Below are positions 57,042 to 64,000 of a stretch of DNA of 64,000 nt, one piece after another (within the stretch, counting starts at the first letter, position 1; each line of letters begins with the position of its first letter). This stretch comes from Gentiana macrophylla (taxonomy: Eukaryota; Streptophyta; Magnoliopsida; Gentianales; Gentianaceae): the NCBI GenBank assembly GCA_026214975.1, contig CM047810.1, forward strand, positions 34,193,498 to 34,257,497, written 5' to 3'. A program made the position numbers and the translations under genes. The notes beneath the pieces were generated by a model. The model did not search any database, was not told the DNA's origin, and worked only from the letters and a program-made list of their open reading frames with translations.

Positions 57042-58760
57042 TGATATACAGAAACCCGAATCCGGATCCGATCCATAATTGGATCGTCAGATCTGATTCA
57101 CAGCACCGATCGAGACACTCGATCCTGCACAACGGAAGCTACGAATAAATTCGCATGCGATTTTACCACGATTTTATTCACATAAATAATTAATGCAACT
57201 ATGAGAAGGTTGAAGATTTACCTTATTTAAGAGGAATAGAAAATCGACAGATGGAGAAACCGCATATCCTAGCGACGACTGGTGGACGTCGATCCTCGCC
57301 GTAGAACCTCCTCGAATATGCACAAGGAAAAACCCTAGGTTTTTCTTCCATTAATGACTAGAAAAAGAAACTAATTTGTCTCTCCTTTGTTCAAGTGTGG
57401 CGCAAATTATGTGTGTCTATTGTGCTAGAAGGAACTCTCTTTATATAGAAAAATAACTAGCCAATAGAGTTATCATATTCACACCACAATTATCTATTCC
57501 CACAAGGAAAAGATATTTGCCAAAAGATAAGAGATAATTCCAAAAAATTCAATCTCTTATTTTTCCATTAATTATCCAACAAATAGATAATTAATTAATT
57601 ACACATGTGACATAATCCAGAAAAATTTCGTTTCCTAACTTATCACTAAATAAGGCGCCACATAGCCATTAGTTTTAATAGAAAATGTATTTTCTATTTT
57701 ACATATTATTTACCAAATAAATAATATTGCATATTCAATAAATAGACCAACTATTTAATTTATTCTCGAGGTTCCATAAAACGAGAAAACACTCGCATGT
57801 TAGGAGCCAACCCGGGGACTATGGACTCTATAACTAGGTAAATTTCTGAATAAATTAAATAAAATATTCATCGAATAGAATATTTCAACTTAATTCATTA
57901 ATTCCGGAATTACGCCACCATAAATCCGAAACTGAACTCTATCGATTATAGATATAACTTATTCTCAAAACGTCGAGTCGATAAGTGTCAATTGATATAA
58001 TCACTACATACAGACTAACCCTCCATAGACTATCCGTAACGAAGCAGGATTATTTCCGTAAACCTTCCTCACTACATCTTATCCTTATTTACCATTAACC
58101 CACTAGTGATCAATTAGTTCATAACCAATACGAACTCCGCGGATCGATCGGTTTCTAGGATTAACAAATAAGGGGATTGTCTTTCTACTTCCCGCATGAA
58201 AGAATGGATTCCATATCTGTGAAACACACACTTCTCACTCATTCTAGAATAGTGCCAACGTGAAAGTAATTCGGACCGCACCTCTTAGCGATCCTTAATG
58301 AACACATCAAACCCTATCTTGAAACCAGTAGGAGTATGCAATCACTTCAGGATTAAGGTTAATCCAAATATGACCATATTGTGATTTAATTAGATTTCTC
58401 AATCACGGAATTATATGAGAAACACAGATTAAATCGGTCCAGTCCTAATAGACATCCAAAGTCGACGGTCCAGATAAGACGGTCACACCATAAATTGTTC
58501 TGGGCGCATTAATAGTGGTTTAATCAATAGACCCCATACTTTGATTAAGTTCACCACGGACTAATAGTTCAAGTGTACCACCATAAACTTAATCCTTATG
58601 TGTAACACACACTAAGTTACATGGCTACATATGATACGGCTTGGGTTTTCACCGGTGTATTACATATAAGCACGAAGCAAATAATAAAATGAGAATAAAT
58701 CTGTCATTTATTAATACAAAAACAATTACATAGATTGTCTTTCGGGCGCTACTTCCAACA
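57042..58760 (-). repeat. Right LTR (5' LTR) of large-LTR copia element
   Basis: About 1.72 kb, TGATATACAG to CTTCCAACA, direct repeat of 36518-38283 with many scattered differences and a missing block near 58450 relative to 37940-37985. Adjoins the gypsy integrase fragment on its right. Confidence 0.88.
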
Positions 58761-58764
58761 AATA

Positions 58765-58905
58765 CGTCCTATAAGAAGCATGCTGATACTCACAAAAGGC
58801 TCCAAAGTTTAACATTGGTGATTTGGTGATGGTTCATATGCGCAAAGAACGTTTTCCAGATGATGCAGCCACACCTCACAGCTCACTAGAGGACGAATTC
58901 ATTAT
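58765..58905 (+). pseudogene. Gypsy integrase C-terminal fragment of plus-strand element
   Basis: Plus strand: KKHADTHKRL then, after a shift, FNIGDLVMVHMRKERFP, the C-terminal DNA-binding end of gypsy integrase, and SSLEDEFIILGRMEM up to the polypurine tract. It resembles the minus-strand relative at 32835-33100. It shows that the element once had pol, or recombined with one that did. Confidence 0.85.
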
Positions 58906-58922
58906 TTTGGGGAGGATGGAGA
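58906..58922 (+). other. Polypurine tract of plus-strand gypsy-type element
   Basis: GGGGAGGATGGAGATGA directly before the TGATGCAG start of the 3' LTR. Confidence 0.85.
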
Positions 58923-59149
58923 TGATGCAGTGTAACTTTATTTTTATTTAGTTTATCTGCTTGTTTACTACTTGTTTGTTATATTTTATTATGAGGGGTA
59001 GTTTCGTCTTTTCCTTTTTAATTAAGCCATGGGTATTTAAGCAGGTTGTTCATATTGTAAAAGGGTACTTTTGACATTTTGATATATTAATCTCCAACAT
59101 AGCCGTCAATTGCAAGGTTTTGTTCACCTTCATCTTGAGTGTTACATCA
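58923..59149 (+). repeat. 3' LTR of plus-strand gypsy-type element
   Basis: 227 bp TGATGCAGTG...GTTACATCA, direct repeat of 33604-33946 without the MITE. Followed by TGGC, matching 33600-33603. Confidence 0.92.
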
Positions 59150-59905
59150 TGGCATCAACAGCCTTCTTACAAGCGATGAAGTTAGTAGTTTAGAGTACCT
59201 ATTTACCACTACAAACACAAAATCAGAACCCCTCACAGTCCTGGGTAAACTGAATACAAAATCCATAGTTTGGTCCTCCCAAATAGATTCTAGTATAGGT
59301 AAAGGCGTATAAATACTAGTGTTGTTCTTACACCCTAAAACATATTTTATGGTGTCTCTTCTGAGCTGTGGCCAATAAAAGCGCTTGTATTGGAGAGCAA
59401 TGGTCTTTTCCCTACCTGTGTGAGCTGATAATCCACCCTCATAAAGTTCTTTCATCAAATACTCCCTCAATGAAGTCCTGGGAATAGAGACTAAGACCCT
59501 TGAACGAATAGCACTATTGAAGATTGCAGTCTGCCTTATAATCACCTTTTTTACATTGTTGCAAATTTTTCCCAAATCAGGATCGTCCGCATAATTATCC
59601 ACCATGGATTCAAAACTGACCAACTCAGTTTGTAGTAAAGATAGTAGCCGCTGCTTCCTACTAAGAGCATCTGCAACAATATTTGAACTCCCAACTTTGA
59701 CAAAGGTAAACTTTTGTCAGTAGTGGAACCACATGGCATGCATCCGGATAGTATGCTTATGGGTGGTAATGAATTGCAGTATTCTATGGTAACTGTTTAG
59801 GATGAATTCTTTATGGACTAGATAGTGCACCCGCTGCTGAAGTGCTCTAACAATAGCATTAAACTCTTGCTCGTATGTAGTCCATTTAGCAAGTTCAGAG
59901 TAAAT
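59150..59905 (-). pseudogene. Ty3/gypsy RNase H end and integrase N-terminal half
   Basis: Minus strand from 59905: LTYSELAKWTTYEQEFNAIV, RALQQRVHYLVHKEF, then VGSSNIVADALSRKQRLLSL (end of RNase H), LYEGGLSAHTGREKTIALQY (integrase zinc region), FYWPQLRRD, YTPLPILESIW and DQTMDFVFSLPRT up to VVVNRYSKL at the insertion point. The integrase zinc-finger Cys pair is altered. It is the 5' partner of 32835-33603, cut off from its RT at 59905. Confidence 0.88.
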
Positions 59906-60300
59906 GAGTAATAAAGCCTAGCCACTTTTGTGGACTTTTCACTATTCTTTTTGACTTTATAATATATTTTATTATTATTATTATTATTATTATTCTTTCA
60001 TAATTAAAATGTTTTTATAATGTGTTAAATGTATCACTTTTGTAATGAAGATGTATTTATTTTTTACGTGATAATTTTATTTCATCAAATAAAATTAATA
60101 TAAAGTGTAGGGACGAATACAAATTTTAAGAGGGAACAAAAAAAAAGTGTTATTTATGTATAAGGACTGATTTTAAGACTTAATAAGCATTTATGACACA
60201 TTTAAAAGATCAGTGGTTATAAGGACAAAAATATATAAATTGGACCAAATTAACCCTATTATCATTTCCTTAAGCCGTCTCCCAATTTCTTCATCGTCTG
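59906..60300. other. AT-rich spacer with (ATT)n
   Basis: No gene. An ATT triplet run of about nine units spans 59970-59996. Confidence 0.8.
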
Positions 60301-60319
60301 GTCTTTCTCCAGCGGCGTT

Positions 60320-61140
60320 TTGTGCGATGATGATCCTGAGGATGATTCTGGCTTAATTCAGGACCGGATTAACGGTCCTACCAGCAGCAAGCCTGCAACG
60401 ATTACGTCTCCGAAACTTGGAGATCACCGTTTCTCCAGACTTCCGTTCAGGCCGGAAGCCATACTTCCCACCTTTTACAAATCTAACTATAGATTTGAAA
60501 TGGTGTTATGGTTTCCTTCACTGTATTTCAATACGTTGGATCCTCTTTTATCATTAAAGTAGATGTTAGCTTTCCTATATGGGCTCAATTTTGTCTTGAG
60601 GTTCCATTGGAACTCATAACTCCAATGAAGCAGTGATAGCAGAGTCTTTGTCCAAGGGAATTTAGAAAGACCCAGCTGCGGAATCTGTCTCTTTAGCTCA
60701 AAGGTTGGATTCTCATATTGCTTTCATTCCATCGCTAGTGCTCACTACACTCAATAACTCCCCTGAAGCTGGCCGTGAAGTTCTTAATTTTCTTAAATGG
60801 GTTAGTTCAAGGCCTAATTTCACTGTCAGTGACGAATTTTATTCTTATTTTGTGGATTTTTTTTGGGAGGAAAAATGATTTTAAAGCTTCCCATAATGTG
60901 CTTGTTGAAGAGCTTGAGAGAACAGGGATTAAATGCTTTGAGTGTCTTGTTGATAGGCTTGTTAGAGCTGGGAGGTTTACTCATGTAGTAGCATTTTTTG
61001 ATAAAATGGGAAAAGATTATAAATTTGTGAGGAATATGGATTCTTTGAAATTCATTGTTCTGAGATTGTGTGAACATGGTTTTGCTGGTTTTAGTTAGAA
61101 AATGGTGAAGAGCTTAGCTAATGAGTTCTTTCCGGATGAA
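60320..61140 (+). pseudogene. Pentatricopeptide-repeat (PPR) protein pseudogene
   Basis: Plus-strand pieces: PTSSKPATITSPKLGDHRFS (60380-60440), then RLDSHIAFIPSLVLTTLNNS and PEAGREVLNFLKWVSSRPNF (60700-60810), and FKASHNVLVEELERTGIKCF, CLVDRLVRAGRFTHVVAFFD, KMVKSLANEFFPDE (60880-61140). Helix-turn-helix repeats of this type (ECLVDRLVRAGRFxxVVAFFDKM) are PPR motifs, which bind RNA in mitochondria or plastids. Frame breaks include a stop at 60668 and an extra T in the T-run near 60860, and the last part ends at a stop (61098) with the frame resuming as KMVKSL. Only about two repeats remain, so it is a decayed fragment. The specific PPR gene is not identified. Confidence 0.65.
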
Positions 61141-62036
61141 GTACGATGATCGGAGTCTTGTTACTTTCTTCTTGTCCATTATAAACTTGTACTCATTTTT
61201 TTAATGTGCTGCTGTATTTCAGGCTAGGTAAGTTGTTTCTCAAAATAAATTCAGGGCAAAAAAGGTCGTTTGAGATCACATTATGATTATCTATTGACCA
61301 GGATTGTTTCTTCATTTAAGTGTCACTGCATCCGTTGTTGCATATTACTCCATGAGAGGGGATAAAGAGCTTAAGATCAAAGGACCAAGGTTACAATGGA
61401 TGATTGCTTGGACTTTTAGATGGAAGCTATAAGTTGGATACTTGGCCGCTGTTGATTGGAAGAAGACTTGCTGTGTTTTTTGGGATCTATAAGTATCTAT
61501 ATTTGGTTCTAGTTTTTCTTTTATTTAAAAAAAAGGGATCAAATAAATGGGATCATCAAAATGGGATGATATTTAAATGCTGCTTAGCCTTGCCATCTTT
61601 GAGGTTCAAGACAAAGATATAGGCTTTCTTTTGCTGCTAAGGTCGTGGTGAATTGCTGCAAGTCTTTTTAACATGTTTGCTGAGAACAAATTGAACGTTG
61701 CTGCTGCTTTGCTGGTGCATTTATTTTTTATTGTTAGTGTTTTATTTTTGGCAAAGTGTTTTGCTGGTTTCTTATTTTTGTAGAAGCCATAAGCTAGTTT
61801 TTTTTTTATCCTTGGAGTTGTAGCTCCGGTTTTGGTTTTTTGTTCTAATGCCAATGTGTTGAGGCCTATATTTTTTCCCTAGCACCCGGTGGGTTATTCC
61901 GGACTAGGGTTTTAAGGAGGTGGGGGATACACATTCATGATCATCTGTAAGCATTGTTTTTTTATGTTTAACAAGGATGCTACATAGCATAAATTTGAGT
62001 TTGATTTGGAAGAAAATTGGTGCAGTGACATTAATT
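61141..62036. other. No gene seen
   Basis: AT-rich DNA with T-runs and no credible coding frame or repeat ends. Confidence 0.5.
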
Positions 62037-62350
62037 TGATGGTGGTTTGTGTATGATTTTGAATAAAATTGATGCAGTGACATTGATGTCACTGTCTTTA
62101 CAATTGAAGAATTGATGTAGTGACATTGATGTCACCGCATATACAATTTGATACACAAATTTGGTAAATTTGTAAAAATAAATGTAGTGTCATTCACATT
62201 ATTTGTGTAATCGAGCCGAGTCAAATCGATACTCTTTAGAGCTCGAGCTCGACTAGAAAATTTTGGGCTCGATTGAGCCATAAAAAAGCAAGATCGAACT
62301 TGACTCGCTAAGTACTCGATATTTCTCGACTTGGCCCGTAAACTTGATTA
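62037..62350 (+). repeat. Direct repeat A of a pair
   Basis: About 315 bp, matching 63076-63393 in the same order: GATGGTGGTTTGTGTATGAT, two GTGACATTGATGTCAC dyads, AGTGTCATTCACATT and a CGAGTCGA / CTCGAGCTCGA-rich part ending in GGCTCGATTGAGCCATAAAA-like words. Confidence 0.85.
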
Positions 62351-62639
62351 TTTTCTTAGAATTCATTTATTTTTTTTAATAAAATGTAACAAGATGGTGG
62401 CATAATATTCCATTGTGCGTCTTCATTTATTGTGCGTCTTTAAAGATCTTTTTGATGGTGGCATAATATTCCATTGGTGTTTTGATACTTGCTATTTTTT
62501 ATGGACCAAGTTCTGCTGCATTGAAGTGGCTTCAATGATGTTGTGTTTCTAGGCATGGTAGCTTACTAAGTTGGATGTATTTGCTGCATATTTTTCGAGT
62601 GTGGCACAAAATGTAGGTTCATCGATTTAGAGCATCTGT

Positions 62640-62815
62640 TTATGTCTACAAGTTGATGGGCAACCCAAATCTCATGAATTGAATCAAAGAAAGCATCGAC
62701 TTGAGCATCCATCATTCCGAACCGAGAAGGTGTACCAAATATAAAACCATCATCTTCTACTAGTTGTTCAGGCCTTATCTCAGGCACATCATCTGCTTTA
62801 GGACCAACCTTAATG
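62640..62815 (-). pseudogene. WrbA/FQR1-type NAD(P)H:quinone oxidoreductase fragment
   Basis: Minus strand from about 62815: KVGPKADDVPEIRPEQLVED, DGFIFGTPSRFGMM, AQVDAFFDSIHEIWVAHQL. This matches the flavodoxin-like core of plant WrbA/FQR1 quinone reductases, in which the xGFPTRFGxMxAQ loop helps bind FMN; these enzymes reduce quinones by two electrons at the plasma membrane or in the cytosol. Only about 58 residues remain, resembling a single exon, and the frame then leaves the family. Replacements such as AQVDAFFDS for AQFKAFFDA suggest drift. It lies between the two direct repeats at 62037-62350 and 63076-63393. Not functional. Confidence 0.8.
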
Positions 62816-63075
62816 GTTTTCCATTGTTTATGCCAGAAAAATTTCTAATTCTAATGTATTGGAAATGTGAAAAAATAGAAATAAAAGTTGGATGCTTTGG
62901 TATGATTATGAAAGGCTTTGGATGATATCTATATATTTTTTTGAGTAATGATCTGGTCACAACCGTTGTGACACAACGAGTGTCACATCGTGTATCGACA
63001 CCGTTGATCATGATGTAATAATGATCAATTAGTTTAACATGCATCACCTTGAAACAAAGAAAGAAAAGCTATACG

Positions 63076-63393
63076 TTGATGGTGGGTTTGTGTATGATTT
63101 GGAATAAAATTGATGCGGTGATATTAATGGCACTGCATTTACAATTAGAGAATTGATGCAGTGACATTGATGTCACTGCATATACAATTTCATACAAAAA
63201 TTGGTAACTTTGTAAAATAAGTGTAGTGTCATTCACATTTGGGTGTAAACGATCCGAGTCGAGTCGATACTCCCTAGGGCTCAAGCTCGAATCGACTAAA
63301 AAAGTTCAAGCTCGATTGAGCCATAAAAAGGCAACATCGAACTCGACTGGCTAAGTACTCGATATAATTCGACGCGGCTTATAAGCTCGATTT
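63076..63393 (+). repeat. Direct repeat B of a pair
   Basis: Second copy of 62037-62350, same orientation, about 0.73 kb downstream. It contains a 24 bp near-perfect palindrome at 63157-63180 (TGCAGTGACAT, TG, ATGTCACTGCA). Confidence 0.85.
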
Positions 63394-63429
63394 CCCCTGA
63401 AAAATCTTCCTAATTTCGGGACAAAAAGT

Positions 63430-64000
63430 TCAACAAAAATGTTGATGTCACTACATATTTGATTGCCAATGTCACTACATAAATTGTTGATGTCATTCAT
63501 ATATGATTGTTGATGTCACTGCATATCTGATTGCCGAAGTCACTGCATAAATTGTTGATGTCACGCATATATGATTGTCGATGTCATTGCATAAAATGTT
63601 GATATCACTGCATATATGATTGCCGAGTTCACTGCATAAAAATATGAATTAAGGTGAAAGATTTATGGTTTTGTTTTGCAAAATTGAAAGATATATGTTG
63701 ATTGTAGTTTTATATCATAAGATATAGCCATTTGAAGTCGATTTTATGAAGAAAAGAAATCGATTTTATGAAATTAAGTCAAAAAAATATCAAATGTCAT
63801 CACTGTGTTGCTTCATCAAATGTCACTGCATCCCGGTGATCATTGCATCCCGATGGTCTCTGCATCGGGGGTGGCCACTTCATCGCGTTGTCTCTGCATC
63901 GGGGGTGGCCACTACATCGCGGTGTCATTTCATCGCGATGTCTCTACATATATGATTGCCGATGTCACTACATAAATTGTTGGTGATTCGTATATGATTG
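63430..64000. repeat. Short-period array of an ATGTCACTGCAT-like word
   Basis: The word (GATGTCACTGCATA and variants) recurs every 20-40 bp, alternating with ATGATTGCC and AAATTGTT spacers, with a break at 63640-63780. Then a GC-richer variant follows (CATCGCG, CATCGGGGGTGGCCAC, twice at 63865-63915). It runs off the window edge. Confidence 0.8.

Larger units (their letters stand above)
33604..59149 (+). mobile_element. Plus-strand gypsy-type element carrying captured host sequence, with later insertions
   Basis: LTRs of about 230 bp (33604-33946 including a MITE, and 58923-59149), a tRNA-Met-like primer site at 33949-33960, gag at 33993-34895, an integrase C-terminal piece at about 58770-58905 and a polypurine tract directly before the 3' LTR. 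TGGC is present on both sides (33600-33603 and 59150-59153), a 4 bp target duplication. Protease, RT, RNase H and the integrase core are absent. In their place are open non-retroviral stretches including PIP aquaporin sequence. A copia element (36.5-58.76 kb), itself holding an Athila-like element, accounts for most of the 25.5 kb. It inserted into the integrase of a minus-strand relative with a similar PPT and LTR start. Confidence 0.85.

Noticed and set aside
63430..64000. CRISPR-like regularly spaced repeats
   Set aside because: Repeats are degenerate, in both orientations and irregularly spaced, in a plant nuclear genome without cas genes.

Overview
This is nuclear DNA from a flowering plant, almost certainly a eudicot. 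It is AT-rich and packed with nested LTR retrotransposons, and it carries two intact intronless UGT73-type glycosyltransferase genes and several fragments of typical plant genes (PIP aquaporin, WrbA/FQR1-type quinone reductase, PPR protein, mitochondrial nad7). No prokaryotic or viral genome features are present. The species cannot be named from the sequence.

Layout. 1-2900: a truncated minus-strand Ty1/copia element (gag and LTR), then the 3' half of a second minus-strand copia element that ends about 0.3 kb before the first UGT. 3193-4695: UGT73-type gene 1. 4700-8050: non-coding repeat-like DNA with a (CA)25 tract. 8054-8950: a nuclear copy of the start of mitochondrial nad7 followed by an unrecognised broken coding stretch. 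9300-13660: possible spliced-gene remnants. 13667-19140: degenerate copia element, minus strand, two ~500 bp LTRs. 19396-19566: tRNA-derived SINE. 19930-27663: plus-strand copia element whose gag is split by a complete non-autonomous LTR element (20921-23542, 5 bp target duplication). 28452-29936: UGT73-type gene 2, about 24 kb from gene 1 and in the same orientation; most of the gap is retrotransposon DNA, so the pair looks like a tandem duplication pushed apart by insertions.

30.2-60 kb is a deep nest. A minus-strand Ty3/gypsy element (integrase pieces at 32.8-33.6 and 59.15-59.9 kb) was hit by a plus-strand gypsy element of a related family (33604-59149, LTRs of about 230 bp). That second element lacks almost all of pol and instead carries open, non-retroviral sequence that includes an intron-free piece of a PIP aquaporin. 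It was itself hit by a copia element with ~1.75 kb LTRs (36.5-58.76 kb), which was hit in its RNase H region by a 13.3 kb Athila-like gypsy element (38590-51918, 2.5 kb LTRs, CCAGG target duplication, tRNA-Asp primer site). A 103 bp MITE with a 9 bp target duplication sits in one of the small LTRs.

60-64 kb: a PPR pseudogene, then two direct repeats of about 315 bp flanking a fragment of a WrbA/FQR1-type quinone reductase, and a short-repeat array built on an ATGTCACTGCAT-like word in both orientations.

The only genes that look functional are the two UGTs. They should act in the cytosol, glucosylating small acceptors such as phenolics or terpenoids. The most unusual content is the host-gene capture by mobile elements (aquaporin, quinone reductase).
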